Below, piece after piece: positions 54,766 through 63,712 of a DNA stretch of 64,000 nt. A program made the position numbers and the translations under genes. The notes beneath the pieces are model-generated. The model was not told the origin of the DNA. It did not search any database and saw only the letters and a list, made by a program, of their open reading frames with translations. The number at the start of each line of letters is the position of its first letter. Position 1 is the stretch's first letter. Location of the stretch: NCBI RefSeq assembly GCF_007066085.1, contig NZ_CP041405.1, positions 4,047,001 through 4,111,000 on the forward strand, read 5' to 3'. The DNA comes from Paenibacillus thiaminolyticus (lineage in GTDB: Bacteria > Bacillota > Bacilli > Paenibacillales > Paenibacillaceae).

Positions 54766-55968
54766 TTAACGGAGCTTTGTCTCCAACAAAGGTTTTAACT
54801 TAGCTTGTCCTGACTCAATCTCTCGTTTGTCCAAATACAAGATGGAACTCTTATCTGACAGCTCGTTATAGGCAAACATATAGCGATCGTCACCTGGGAC
54901 CATTTCAATATGTTTGGAAAAAGGAGATAGATCAACTTGATGAATCAGAGCGTTATCTTTGAAAATGGATAGCTGAACCGGGACGTCTGGAGCATACTCA
55001 TGGACATAGCCGCCTATCGGCTGAATATATGTATATAACGAGTCTCTGTAAATATAAGAAATAATAGGTGGGTGATCTACCTTTACTTCTTCGATATGAT
55101 TCCCTTCCAGGTCGGACGAGTATTTCTTGTGCGTCCGCTTGTCCAACGGATCGCCATAGAAATAAGAGAAGTAAAGCCTATTATTAGCGATGTTGCGTAA
55201 GCTGGATAACCCGCCATCTCCGCGATCCCACAATGTTGTCACTTGGCCGCTTTGAAGATCGTATCGTTGGGTTTCATAGCCTTTCTCGTTAAATACGAGC
55301 CAGTATAATTGCGTTCCATATGGAATGATATCGGTTATCTCATTCACTTGATCAGATGCGTGATAAATCAATTCGGGATCTTGCTTCAAATTATCAAGGC
55401 TCGCTTTGAAGACGTTCACTTCCAGGTCACTCTCTCTGTTCCCGTCTGTAGTCGAATAATAGAGATAGCCTCGATGAATGGCCAGCGATCTCGGTGCGGC
55501 TTCAAATGTTTTGATGACTTTTCGATTTTTTCCGTCCGGATCTAGCCTGACGAGCGTCCAAGTATTATCGAACCTCGAGCGTTTGCTTTCTCGATCCAAG
55601 TAGCTTTCTAATACATACAGATGTGTATCATAATATTGTAAAAACTGAGGCGGATTGGATGATGAAAATGGAACGAACGCGAAGCAGTTTTCTGTAGTCG
55701 GAATATCCATGCATTGATTGTCAGGACGATTATCCAGAAGAATGGGCTTTGTGCTCTCTTTGTCCATATAATAAATAAGTTGTTGATGAAGGAAGTAATA
55801 TCCCTTATCTGATCGGGTTATCTTCAAACCATACCCTTGTTTATGGTACATAAAGGGATAGTCCCAATCCAAGTGATATTCATTGTCGTCTGGAAACGTC
55901 TTACTGGAACACCCTGATGCAAGGATCAGGCATAGTAGCAGGGTAAAGGAAATGTATTTCTTCATCAC
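54766..55968 (-). CDS. Lipoprotein with predicted beta-propeller (DUF5050-like)
   Basis: 400 residues. Lipobox ASGC (Cys20) follows a short signal. The mature part repeats strands such as KGYYFLHQQLIYYMD, THLYVLESYL, RGYLYYSTTDG, TQLYWLVFNE, NRLYFSYFYGD and DSLYTYI, which is the pattern of a DUF5050/WD40-like propeller. It is surface-anchored and lies between the secreted protein and the large permease, so it may bind the exported molecule or shield the producer. AAAGGATACCGTG precedes the ATG. Confidence 0.82.
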   Translation of the reverse strand: MMKKYISFTLLLCLILASGCSSKTFPDDNEYHLDWDYPFMYHKQGYGLKITRSDKGYYFLHQQLIYYMDKESTKPILLDNRPDNQCMDIPTTENCFAFVPFSSSNPPQFLQYYDTHLYVLESYLDRESKRSRFDNTWTLVRLDPDGKNRKVIKTFEAAPRSLAIHRGYLYYSTTDGNRESDLEVNVFKASLDNLKQDPELIYHASDQVNEITDIIPYGTQLYWLVFNEKGYETQRYDLQSGQVTTLWDRGDGGLSSLRNIANNRLYFSYFYGDPLDKRTHKKYSSDLEGNHIEEVKVDHPPIISYIYRDSLYTYIQPIGGYVHEYAPDVPVQLSIFKDNALIHQVDLSPFSKHIEMVPGDDRYMFAYNELSDKSSILYLDKREIESGQAKLKPLLETKLR

Positions 55969-56016
55969 GGTATCCTTTCTCTAGATATTGCAGTTATGAG
56001 ACGATAAAGAGATAAT

Positions 56017-56053
56017 GCCTTGGGGAAAGTGATCCGTTCCCCTCCCCCAAGGC
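56017..56053 (-). other. Stem-loop between the small secreted protein and the lipoprotein
   Basis: GCCTTGGGG (56017-56025) pairs perfectly with CCCCAAGGC (56045-56053). No U-run follows on the minus strand, so it is probably an mRNA 3' stabiliser or leaky stop that favours the upstream gene. Confidence 0.6.
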
Positions 56054-56076
56054 TAAATCGTTAATGTAGAATATTA

Positions 56077-56475
56077 CTAGTAGTTAACCGACGTAGTATC
56101 TTCCCATGTAGCAGAACCTACTTCCGCCTTATGCTCTGCAGATGCGGATACTGACAATGCAGGCACGTATTGTGCTTTGGCGGTAGCCGAGACTCCGGGC
56201 TGTTTCTCATAAGCCGAAGCTGTTGAAGAGCGAGTCACGGTTGCATCTCCATGCTTGTAGTAGTAAGTTACTTTAACATGAGAGTAGCAATTGCTGCCTC
56301 CACATGAAGTTTGTCCTGAGGCGCTGTCGCTGTAAATTGTTACCCTGCCAGAAGTATCATTATTTCCGGCTTTACCAGTCGTATAGGACTTGGCATAAAC
56401 CCCGCTAGCAAATAACATCGACGCTGCCAGCACAGTAGTTACAAGAGTTAAACACTTTCTGCGGTTAAGCTTCAA
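56077..56475 (-). CDS. Small secreted protein, possible antimicrobial or signalling product
   Basis: 132 residues. A signal peptide (KLNRRKCLTLVTTVLAASMLFASGVYA) is followed by a mature part of about 104 residues rich in Ser, Thr, Ala and Tyr. It has one Cys pair (TSCGGSNCYS), then strands VKVTYYYKHGDATVTRSS and a repeated SATAKA/SVSASAEH pattern, ending TSVNY. The length, signal and strand-rich make-up recall lactococcin-972-type bacteriocins, but the match is not convincing. TTG 56475 is chosen because AGGAG lies eight bases before; GTG 56484 overlaps that SD. It has its own promoter and sits between two ABC transporters. Confidence 0.72.
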   Translation of the reverse strand: MKLNRRKCLTLVTTVLAASMLFASGVYAKSYTTGKAGNNDTSGRVTIYSDSASGQTSCGGSNCYSHVKVTYYYKHGDATVTRSSTASAYEKQPGVSATAKAQYVPALSVSASAEHKAEVGSATWEDTTSVNY

Positions 56476-56550
56476 GAGAATCACTCCTAATCAGTTATTA
56501 GGTGATTTGCAAGTGATTTTCCCATGGTGTTCCTACCAGTATTCGGCCGA

Positions 56551-56565
56551 ATTAGTAGTACTAAT
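56551..56565. promoter_or_regulatory. Perfect palindrome between promoter and small secreted protein gene
   Basis: ATTAGTA-G-TACTAAT, 15 bp, about 75 bp before the TTG start and directly downstream of the promoter at 56580-56608. A repressor site or RNA hairpin. Confidence 0.65.
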
Positions 56566-56579
56566 ACCACCCGATACAT

Positions 56580-56608
56580 ATATTACCACATGATTGGTTT
56601 ATATGTAA
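56580..56608 (-). promoter_or_regulatory. Promoter of the small secreted protein gene
   Basis: Minus strand -35 TTACAT (56603-56608), 17-bp spacer, -10 TAATAT (56580-56585). A sigma-A-like promoter inside the cluster lets the secreted protein be made independently of the ECF sigma operon. Confidence 0.65.
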
Positions 56609-56639
56609 TATATAAATTTAAGCGCTTTTCCTAGACCTC

Positions 56640-57767
56640 CTAAGTCACCTGGTGCCGCTGGAACACACGCCGGGTTACCCAGACAAGAACTCCAGTGACG
56701 GCGATGACGCAGCTTACCGTAGCCACGGGATAGAGGACAGGGAAATGGAATATATTGGCCGTTTCGAATTCAGTAAATAACCTTGTAACTCGGATGAATT
56801 GGCTGTAGCTGAATGTGGTCAGCCACTCGATAATGGCAAATCGAATGTTGAACACATCATACAGCACGTAAGGGACGCCGAGTATTCCGCCCGCAATGAA
56901 TAGCGTCAGGAACGATGATTTACACAAGGAAGACACGAACATGACCGCAAGCGCGAATGCAATGCATCCGATGATATGCACTACGAACTGAATGACGTAG
57001 TACTGTCCGGCCGTCCATGAATATGGCGAGCTCCGGAACGAGTGAGAGTCCATATATCTGCTTATGCTATAGAGCGGAGTGTCGGCTCCATCCAGATTAC
57101 CGAACAGCAGCGCAATCACACCGAGATTGAATAGTTGGAAGGCGGCGCTGCATATGAACGCATAGAGAATAGCGGCACAGCATTTGGCGGAGATGAGCTG
57201 CCCCTTCCCGTACCGGCTGCTTAAGAGAAGGCTGTCCATTCCGGTTGCATATTCCTCGGAGTATAGCGGAGCCAGGCCGATAAGAATCATCACCCCCATG
57301 AAGGCAACGCCGAATTGATCCATGATATAGAATATATTGGCCCAAGGCTTGTTGTAATAGACTTGTCCTGTAGGAGGCCCCTTGTGCGTCAGGAGCTGTT
57401 CGTGCAGAGCATGCTGCTTGTATTCGTAACTGCCGGGAGCGCTAAGACGAAGCTTGTCCCGAATCTCCGCAAGCTGCTTCGTATAATGCTCTTGTAACGT
57501 GGGCACATCCCAAATATCCTGCAGCAAGCCGTTGTCAACGAGAGGCAATCTTCTGTCTTCATGTTCTCTAAAAATCAGCTCTACCTTGGCTATATCTTGT
57601 TCCGTTATGACCCGTTCATACGGTTTATATTTGTGGGAGGCGTCTTTGTAATAATCAATATCGTACACGATAAAAAGGCCATAGACGAGCAGCAGGAGCA
57701 GGCTGACGACAAGCACGCTTTTACGCGAAAAAATTTTGATTAATTCATACTTCAACAAATGTCTCAT
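56640..57767 (-). CDS. ABC transporter permease 1 of the ECF-linked cluster
   Basis: 375 residues: N-terminal helix (KSVLVVSLLLLLVYGLFIV), extracytoplasmic helical domain of about 115 residues, then five helices (FMGVMILIGLAPLYSEEYATGMDSLLLSSRYGKGQLISAK carries the ABC-2 coupling region). Its ATG overlaps the ATPase stop (ATGA). It is equivalent to one half of the 802-residue permease. Confidence 0.88.
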   Translation of the reverse strand: MRHLLKYELIKIFSRKSVLVVSLLLLLVYGLFIVYDIDYYKDASHKYKPYERVITEQDIAKVELIFREHEDRRLPLVDNGLLQDIWDVPTLQEHYTKQLAEIRDKLRLSAPGSYEYKQHALHEQLLTHKGPPTGQVYYNKPWANIFYIMDQFGVAFMGVMILIGLAPLYSEEYATGMDSLLLSSRYGKGQLISAKCCAAILYAFICSAAFQLFNLGVIALLFGNLDGADTPLYSISRYMDSHSFRSSPYSWTAGQYYVIQFVVHIIGCIAFALAVMFVSSLCKSSFLTLFIAGGILGVPYVLYDVFNIRFAIIEWLTTFSYSQFIRVTRLFTEFETANIFHFPVLYPVATVSCVIAVTGVLVWVTRRVFQRHQVT

Positions 57768-58636
57768 GCTTCAAACTCCTCGTTAAAATAGTGCAAATAC
57801 AAATCTTCCAGCCCCGGCGATTCCGGCTGCGCCGAGGAGAAAGGCTGGTCCTTTGCCAGAATTCGCACCTCAATACCGTCCGGCTGGCGAAGGAGGTTCC
57901 CGATTTTGTAGCGCAGCTTCAACTGAGGCAGCTGGCTCTCATCGATCTTCGCCTTCCAGACCCTGCCTGTGAGTTGTCCCAGCAGCGAAGCGAGCCGATC
58001 CTGTTTCAGCAGCTGCCCTTCCTTCATGAGCAGAACTTCCTTGGCGGCATATTCGATATCCGACACGATATGGGTCGACAAAATGACGATGCGGTCTCCC
58101 GACAGCTCGGACAAAATATTACGGAAGCGAATCCGCTCCTTCGGATCGAGTCCGGCGGTAGGCTCGTCCAGAATTAGCACCTTCGGGTCATTCAGCAGCG
58201 CCTGAGCGATGCCGAGCCGCTGCCGCATTCCGCCGGAGAAGGATTTGATCTTTCGCTTGGCCTGATCCGCCAAGCCGACCAACTGCAGCATCTCATCGAC
58301 CTTGCCGACGTCATAACCTCGATCCATTCCTTTCAACGAAGCGATATACATCAGAAATTTCCGGGCCGTAAACTCCTTGTAGTATCCGCATTGCTGCGGC
58401 AGATAGCCCAGTATGTCGCGATAGGCTTCTCCCAGCGTACGAATATCGTGATTGTTCAAGCGAATGCTCCCAGAGGTCGGGCGCAGGATATCGGCGAGCA
58501 TGCGAAGCAGCGTTGTCTTGCCCGCTCCATTGGGGCCCAGTAATCCGTATACGCCAGGGCTCAGTTCTGCCGTAAAATGCCGCACCGCCTGCTTGTCCTT
58601 GTATTGCTTCGATATGTTGTCAATCGTTAGCTCCAT
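57764..58636 (-). CDS. ABC transporter ATP-binding protein 1 of the ECF-linked cluster
   Basis: 290 residues. Walker A GPNGAGKT, Q-loop LGYLPQQCGYYKEF, signature FSGGMRQRLGIAQALL, Walker B VLILDEPTAGLDPKER, H-loop LSTHIVSDIE. It overlaps the 3' end of the membrane protein upstream by 17 bases and its permease by four. The order sigma-membrane protein-ATPase-permease is similar to the sigY-yxlCDEFG operon of B. subtilis. Confidence 0.94.
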   Translation of the reverse strand: MELTIDNISKQYKDKQAVRHFTAELSPGVYGLLGPNGAGKTTLLRMLADILRPTSGSIRLNNHDIRTLGEAYRDILGYLPQQCGYYKEFTARKFLMYIASLKGMDRGYDVGKVDEMLQLVGLADQAKRKIKSFSGGMRQRLGIAQALLNDPKVLILDEPTAGLDPKERIRFRNILSELSGDRIVILSTHIVSDIEYAAKEVLLMKEGQLLKQDRLASLLGQLTGRVWKAKIDESQLPQLKLRYKIGNLLRQPDGIEVRILAKDQPFSSAQPESPGLEDLYLHYFNEEFEA

Positions 58637-59447
58637 AATTCAGACTTCCCTCCACGATAAATGAATGGCGCCGGACAAGGTGCATGCCCTCCCGAATGAG
58701 GAGCAGGAGCGCTCCGGCATTGATGATAACGGTGATGCCGATGTTGATTCCCATCAAGTACGGCATGACATTCGAATTCGTCAGCACGATCATGCCCAGC
58801 GCCATCCAGACAGCGGTCAGAACCATGATGGCAGATGTGCCGCGGATGCGCATGGCGATCCATAGGGAAATGGAGGCGACGATGATGAACGGCGTGAACC
58901 AGCTCCATGTCAGACTCCACAACGAAAAGTCATCCCGTACCAAATAAAGCAGGCCGGACAAGCATGTGTTCCATACTAGGCTGTGCAGCAAAATGAACAG
59001 CAACCGCGACAGCATAATCTCTTGAACGGATATTTTGCAGGCCAGCTCGACTTCGAGCACTCCCTGCTCTCGGCCCTTGAATACTTCTATCAATCCGATA
59101 ATAAACGGAAGCGGCGCTAATAGGATGACTGCAGCATAGGAAGACTGAGCAGCCGCAATCGTGAACCACAGCCCTGCTCCGAATAGAATAAGGCAGCCGA
59201 GCCAGTACAAGCGGCTGAACATTGCGATGTCTGCTCCCGCCCGGCGCATCAATTCGCCCCATCGCCGCTTCGCAGGCGGTACTGCTGCCGGTTTTACGGG
59301 GACATGTTTTCTTAATGCTTCGATTGTCCGCTCTACCTCATTGTCGGTCGGGAGCTCTACCCGATAGGGCTTCAGCAGGTTGCGGATAGCTTCGTAATCG
59401 GCGTCATGCAGCTGTTCCGTTGGCTTACCCTTGCTTCCTGTGGTCAC
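58620..59447 (-). CDS. Membrane protein, candidate anti-sigma factor
   Basis: 275 residues. A cytoplasmic N-terminal region of about 80 residues (QLHDADYEAIRNLLKPYRVELPTDNEVERTIEALRKHVP) is followed by six hydrophobic helices (starting FSRLYWLGCLILFGAGLWF). It has no zinc-finger Cys/His. Position directly after an ECF sigma gene, with overlapping frames, is the usual place for an anti-sigma, which would hold the sigma at the membrane. GTG 59447 follows GGAGGTGAGGGCA and is preferred over GTG 59456. Confidence 0.65.
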   Translation of the reverse strand: MTTGSKGKPTEQLHDADYEAIRNLLKPYRVELPTDNEVERTIEALRKHVPVKPAAVPPAKRRWGELMRRAGADIAMFSRLYWLGCLILFGAGLWFTIAAAQSSYAAVILLAPLPFIIGLIEVFKGREQGVLEVELACKISVQEIMLSRLLFILLHSLVWNTCLSGLLYLVRDDFSLWSLTWSWFTPFIIVASISLWIAMRIRGTSAIMVLTAVWMALGMIVLTNSNVMPYLMGINIGITVIINAGALLLLIREGMHLVRRHSFIVEGSLNYGAND

Positions 59448-59994
59448 TGCCCTCACCTCCGGCCAGCAGTATTTGTTTGAGCTTGGATATTCCCGCTTTG
59501 ATACGATATTTGATCGTAGACTCGCTCGTGTCCGTCATCACCGCAATCTCTCGAATCTTCATATCATGATAGAAGTTCAGTATAATCGCGTCCCGCTGCT
59601 TCTCCGGCAAGGAGAGTACGGCCTGCTTCGCTTGCTCCTGCTGATAGTGGCAATGGAACAGATCCCATACATTGCTGTTCTCATCCGGCATGTCCACTTC
59701 CAATTCCGTATGCGCATGCCGATGCCGGTACTGCTTGCTGCGGTAATAGTCATAGCAGTGATTGACGGCGATTTTCAACAGCCAATGCCGGAACCTCCCC
59801 TTGTCACGGTAGTTGCCGAGCGATTGCATCATCTTGATAAATACTTCCTGGGTCAGATCGTAAGCGGTATGCCGATTCCCGATTTTTCGATACAGATAGG
59901 AGTAGACGTCCGAATAATGGCGCTTCACAAGCACTTCCATCGCAGCTTGACTCCCGCCTCGAATCTCTTCAATTAATTCCTCATCGGTAAGCAC
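59425..59994 (-). CDS. ECF-type RNA polymerase sigma factor
   Basis: 189 residues. Region 2 (VLVKRHYSDVYSYLYRKIGNRHTAYDLTQEVFIKMMQSLGNYRDKGRFRHWLLKIAVNHCYDYYR) and region 4 (VLSLPEKQRDAIILNFYHDMKIREIAVMTDTSESTIKYRIKAGISKLKQIL) are intact, with a short acidic linker that contains DEN. It is probably the first gene of the operon. GTG 59994 has the better spaced SD (GGAGGGGGTGA); GTG 60003 is very near it. I could not find a convincing ECF-type promoter upstream. Confidence 0.92.
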   Translation of the reverse strand: MLTDEELIEEIRGGSQAAMEVLVKRHYSDVYSYLYRKIGNRHTAYDLTQEVFIKMMQSLGNYRDKGRFRHWLLKIAVNHCYDYYRSKQYRHRHAHTELEVDMPDENSNVWDLFHCHYQQEQAKQAVLSLPEKQRDAIILNFYHDMKIREIAVMTDTSESTIKYRIKAGISKLKQILLAGGEGSDHRKQG

Positions 59995-60104
59995 GGTGCT
60001 CACCCCCTCCTCTAACTGTAACGAAAAAAGTCGAAAAAAAGACGAAGGGCTTGCGATTATTTTTGTAAATGAGTTGAAAAACGAAAGAATGGACCGGGCT
60101 CCAT

Positions 60105-60911
60105 TTAAACATCGCCCGGCACCTGAAACACAAGCAGAGGCATACGCCTGGCATGCCTCTCTCTCAATCTATGACACTCTAGCCACATGTCCAAAGTGGA
60201 TAAGTCGGAGCGCTGCACTCGAATGGCGTATTGCAGAATCGGAGAGGTTAAGGCGCGGAGCTCCCCATCCTTGGCCTCTGGTTCGATGCCGCGCGGATGA
60301 TCGTTCTCAAGGTACCGGGGATGGCACATGATCTCGGTTGTTCCCTCGTGCAAATGATGAATATGGTGCAGGAGCCGGGTCAGGCCGTCATCGGCATCAT
60401 AAGTAGCCATGATGAGACGATCGGTACGCAAGGGCCGCCTGATCGGGTCGTTGGACCAAGGATGCAGCCGCATCGGGATGTTCCTCTGCTGGGCGAATGA
60501 CTTCATAACGGCATATACTTGGGGAACTTCAAGATGTGTATGATGATGGGAATCCAGGTGGGTAGGCATAATTCCGGCGGTGACCAGCTTGTTGAACTGA
60601 TGATTCAGCTCAACTTCAATCTCCGCCTCTCTCCAGACATGTCGCTGTCCCGAGAAGCTGCCGTCCCCTCCCGCAAGGGATGGAACGCACTCAGGGGGAG
60701 CGATGGCGGTTCCGCAGGTTAAGTTGAAATGCAGGCCCACCCCTAAGGACGGAGTACGCAGCGCCCACCCGACAGCCTGCTGGAATGCCGGCATATTTGC
60801 CATGAGTGAGCTGCTGGTCACGGTTCCGAAGGAATGGGCTTCCATAATTCCTGTGTTGACAGGCTCGGAGTATCCTTAATCATCGGCATTCATAACCAGA
60901 TATTTAGCCAA
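60105..60911 (-). pseudogene. YdjC/ChbG-family carbohydrate deacetylase with nonsense codon in the metal motif
   Basis: From TTG 60911 (GGGGAG upstream) the frame reads MAKYLVMNADD, then TAA at 60876-60878, then GYSEPVNTGIMEAHSFGTVTSSSLMANMP and the rest of a complete YdjC domain (VGLHFNLT; PTHLDSHHHTHLEVP; TTEIMCHPRYL). The stop replaces the Phe of the NADDFG metal motif. Translation from the internal ATG at 60845 would lose the metal-binding Asp pair. YdjC/ChbG proteins remove acetyl groups from chito-oligosaccharides. Another member begins near the window end. Confidence 0.82.
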
Positions 60912-61065
60912 GCTTGGCTCCCCTTCATACACGAGATGAACATGTCTTGTTGTACGTGGGGGCTCATCTAAGAGTGCGCAGCTCACGCTACGAATCCATG
61001 ACTGCGAAGAACTGTTGGCTCATGTGCCGATATTGGCCTTCCCTGTCAGGGCGTTTCCTCCATGG

Positions 61066-61269
61066 CTACAGCGTATGCTTTCGCTCCAAGCGGCGAAGAA
61101 GCTTTCTCGTGATTAGGTACGAGACGACAACAGAGATCACCAAGGAAAGCGAGGATCTAGACTGAGGTGCCTCGATTGAGCCAAGGATCGGGGTAATGAA
61201 CGCTTGGGTAAGGATGAGAACGACGATAAAGCTGAGAGTGGCATGCACAATCTTTTTCGACCGGTTCAC
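61066..61269 (-). CDS. Small two-helix membrane protein
   Basis: 67 residues. GTG 61269 has GGAGGTATAACC upstream. Helices IVHATLSFIVVLILTQAFI and SRSSLSLVISVVVSYLI are followed by a basic end (TRKLLRRLERKHTL). An upstream extension to 61398 would start inside a terminator, so I exclude it. Family unknown. Confidence 0.65.
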   Translation of the reverse strand: MNRSKKIVHATLSFIVVLILTQAFITPILGSIEAPQSRSSLSLVISVVVSYLITRKLLRRLERKHTL

Positions 61270-61385
61270 GGTTATACCTCCTGCTATTTGAGTGAGATGT
61301 TTCTTGAAATGAACGATAATCATAATTATCGGAAAATATGAGAAAATGGTGAAGAGCAGGGAGGCGGGCAGGAAAATTATCGAAC

Positions 61386-61425
61386 AAAAAACCGCCATTT
61401 CTCAAAAACGAGGAAATGGCGGCTC
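61386..61425 (-). terminator. Terminator of the amidohydrolase gene
   Basis: On the minus strand GCCGCCATTTC pairs with GAAATGGCGG across CTCGTTTTTGA, followed by TTTTTTG. Confidence 0.9.
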
Positions 61426-61446
61426 CAAGGATAACCGTGTCCAAGA

Positions 61447-62814
61447 TTAACGGACTTTCGTGACCGGATAAGGGTGCGGAAGCTCGATGCCCGCGCGTTC
61501 GACGATCGCCCGAGCCGTGTCCTGCACGCGATCGAGAATCGCGTCCTCATCCAGGGTGACAATGCGGCGATCCTTCATAATCCATTGTCCGTTGCACATC
61601 GACGATTCGACGTTGCTGGAATGCATCGCGTAGACGAGGGTCGATACGGGATCATGCACCGGCAGCACGCCTGCGCTGCGCGGATTAATGATGATAAGGT
61701 CGGCCTTTTTGCCTGCCTCCAGCGATCCGATCTCATCATCCCACCCGAGACAGCGCGCTCCGTTGACCGTCGCCATCTCCAGCACCTGCACGGCCGGCAG
61801 CTTCGTCGGGGTCAGTGTGCGGCCTTTGTGAATAAGCGCGGTGAGGAGCATTTCATCGATCATGTCCATCCGGTTGTTGCATGGGGCGCCGTCCGTAGCG
61901 ATGGATACGGTAATGCCGCGTTCCAGCATCTCCGGAATTCGGGCGAATCCGAGCACGCGCATTGCGGCCGCCGGGTTGTGCGATACCTTCACATCGTGCA
62001 GACGGAACAGATCGATCTCCCGATCCGTCATCCATACGGTGTGAACCGCCAGCATATTCGGGCCGAGCACGCCGAGATGAGCCAGATGCTCTACCGTCGT
62101 TCGGCCGCGCTGCTCCTCCACGAAGCGGATCTCCTCCGGAATCTCCGCCACGTGCATATGGATGCCCACACCATGGCGATCGGCCAATTCCTTCGTGCGC
62201 ACAATCAGCTCGTCCGAGCAGTTGAAGATCGTGCGCAGGCCGAACCAGACGCGCAGGCGCCCGTCTGCCTTGCCGTGCCAGCGCTCGAACAGTTCTTCCT
62301 GCACGGCGAGCGAGTGCTCCGTCGACTCCTGCCATGGCTCCGGCAGCCCTTCCGGCATATCCATCGTCGCGCGGCAGAGCACGGCCCGAACGCCTGCCTC
62401 CTGCACCGCACGGGCGATGCCGTTCACTTCCTTGCCGCCCGCCTCCGCGAACGTGGTCACGCCCGAGCGGATGAGCTCCAGGCTGCAAGCCAGCGCGGAC
62501 AGATACGCTTCTTCCTCGGTCATGCAGCTCTCATAAGGGAAGACGCGCTTGTACAGCCAGGTGAGCAGATCGACGTCGTCGGCAATGCCGCGGCCGAGCT
62601 GCTGCATCGTATGCACATGCGTATTGATAAGCCCCGGCATGACCGTCTTCCCGTTCAGCTCTACCACTTCCGCATCCGCCCGCACCTCGGACGGATCGAC
62701 TGCGCCTATCGCCTTGATGCGATCGTTCTCAATCAGCACATCGCCGTTCTGGAAGACGCGGCGCTCTCCATCCATCGTCAATATCCAGCCGTTCTTCAAC
62801 CATACTTGTCTCAC
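61447..62814 (-). CDS. Amidohydrolase of the ATZ/TRZ-SsnA/MtaD type
   Basis: 455 residues, metal-dependent TIM barrel. Metal ligands PGLINTHVHTMQ and HMHVAE, and the active-site Asp in SIATDGAPCNNRMDM, are present; the composite beta-domain ends GSLEAGKKADLIIIN. Family members deaminate S-adenosylhomocysteine/methylthioadenosine, guanine, chlorohydrolyse triazines or related compounds; SHNPAAAMRVLGFARIPEML differs from the standard MtaD motif, so the substrate is open. GTG 62814 has AGAGGGATTATCCG before it. Confidence 0.85.
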   Translation of the reverse strand: MRQVWLKNGWILTMDGERRVFQNGDVLIENDRIKAIGAVDPSEVRADAEVVELNGKTVMPGLINTHVHTMQQLGRGIADDVDLLTWLYKRVFPYESCMTEEEAYLSALACSLELIRSGVTTFAEAGGKEVNGIARAVQEAGVRAVLCRATMDMPEGLPEPWQESTEHSLAVQEELFERWHGKADGRLRVWFGLRTIFNCSDELIVRTKELADRHGVGIHMHVAEIPEEIRFVEEQRGRTTVEHLAHLGVLGPNMLAVHTVWMTDREIDLFRLHDVKVSHNPAAAMRVLGFARIPEMLERGITVSIATDGAPCNNRMDMIDEMLLTALIHKGRTLTPTKLPAVQVLEMATVNGARCLGWDDEIGSLEAGKKADLIIINPRSAGVLPVHDPVSTLVYAMHSSNVESSMCNGQWIMKDRRIVTLDEDAILDRVQDTARAIVERAGIELPHPYPVTKVR

Positions 62815-63097
62815 CGGATAATCCCTCTCTTCGCTTCTGCAGATGTTTATCGTCATTGTCGAGCAATTCACTTCATTCCTTGTTTACGATACCAGTCTAA
62901 CCGACTCGATGTCAATTAAATCACGAACATTGAATAAATTTAACAGAGTTAACGTTCGCTTTTTTGGAAATCAGAAGCGGTGCACAGCTTGTCGCATTTT
63001 TACAATCCTTGCTCAACGGAAGAAGCTATAATCGAAGCAATATCGCGGCACGATATGAAGAGGGAGCCTTCTCCCTGAGAGCAGAGGAGTGAGTGAA

Positions 63098-63550
63098 TTG
63101 GAAGATTTGAAATACGAGTTCTATATTGGCGCCCCTGTCGACACGGTCTGGAATACATTAATGTCACCGGAAGGGACGCGCCAAATCTTTTTTGGCAGCG
63201 AACTTCGGTCTACGTTCCAGGTCGGGGATACGTACGAATACGTAGGACCGGGTAATGATGGCGATGAGACGGTCCACGTGTATGGCACCGTGCTGCAGTA
63301 TGAGCCGAACAAGGTGTTCAGCGGAACGGAGCATCCGGGCCCGTCCTATAACAGCAACCACGCCGAACTGGAGACGAGAATCACCTTCACGCTGGAGACG
63401 GTTGGCCAGTGCACGAAGCTTACGCTTGTTAACGATCAATGGCCGGAGAACCATCCTTCCTATCAGAATGCCAAAGCCCATTGGTGGATGATTCTATCCA
63501 ACGTCAAGACGTTGGCCGAGACGGGCAGAACGCTGGATCTCGGGTGGTAG
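63098..63550 (+). CDS. SRPBCC/AHSA1-domain protein
   Basis: 150 residues with the START-like fold: YEFYIGAPVDTVWNTLMSPEGTRQIFFGSELRSTFQVGDTYEY, TLETVGQCTKLTLVNDQW, and a C-terminal helix WWMILSNVKTLAETG. Such proteins are Aha1-like or bind hydrophobic ligands. TTG 63098 has GAGGAG eight bases upstream; GTG 63089 overlaps that SD. It stands alone. Confidence 0.88.
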   Translation: MEDLKYEFYIGAPVDTVWNTLMSPEGTRQIFFGSELRSTFQVGDTYEYVGPGNDGDETVHVYGTVLQYEPNKVFSGTEHPGPSYNSNHAELETRITFTLETVGQCTKLTLVNDQWPENHPSYQNAKAHWWMILSNVKTLAETGRTLDLGW

Positions 63551-63593
63551 TCACTGATACTGCATATAACATAAGAAAGAGCCTTACACCAGA

Positions 63594-63623
63594 AAAGAGC
63601 ACCTGCATATCGCGGTGCTCTTT
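63594..63623. terminator. Bidirectional terminator
   Basis: AAAGAGCACC (63594-63603) and GGTGCTCTTT (63614-63623); on the minus strand the stem is followed by TC. Confidence 0.7.
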
Positions 63624-63712
63624 GGCATGGTTACAGTCCTCATGATAAATAGAGACAAGAGAGGAGTCTGTGCCACAACGAGATGATTTGTCTCCTGCTT
63701 TTCCGCCGTTCT

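Noticed and set aside
60004..60104. ECF-type autoregulatory promoter before the sigma gene
   Set aside because: A CGTC-like -10 is present on the minus strand, but no AAC-type -35 lies at 16-17 bp.
61270..61398. N-terminal extension of the small membrane protein at 61066
   Set aside because: It would begin inside the amidohydrolase terminator; a strong SD stands before GTG 61269.
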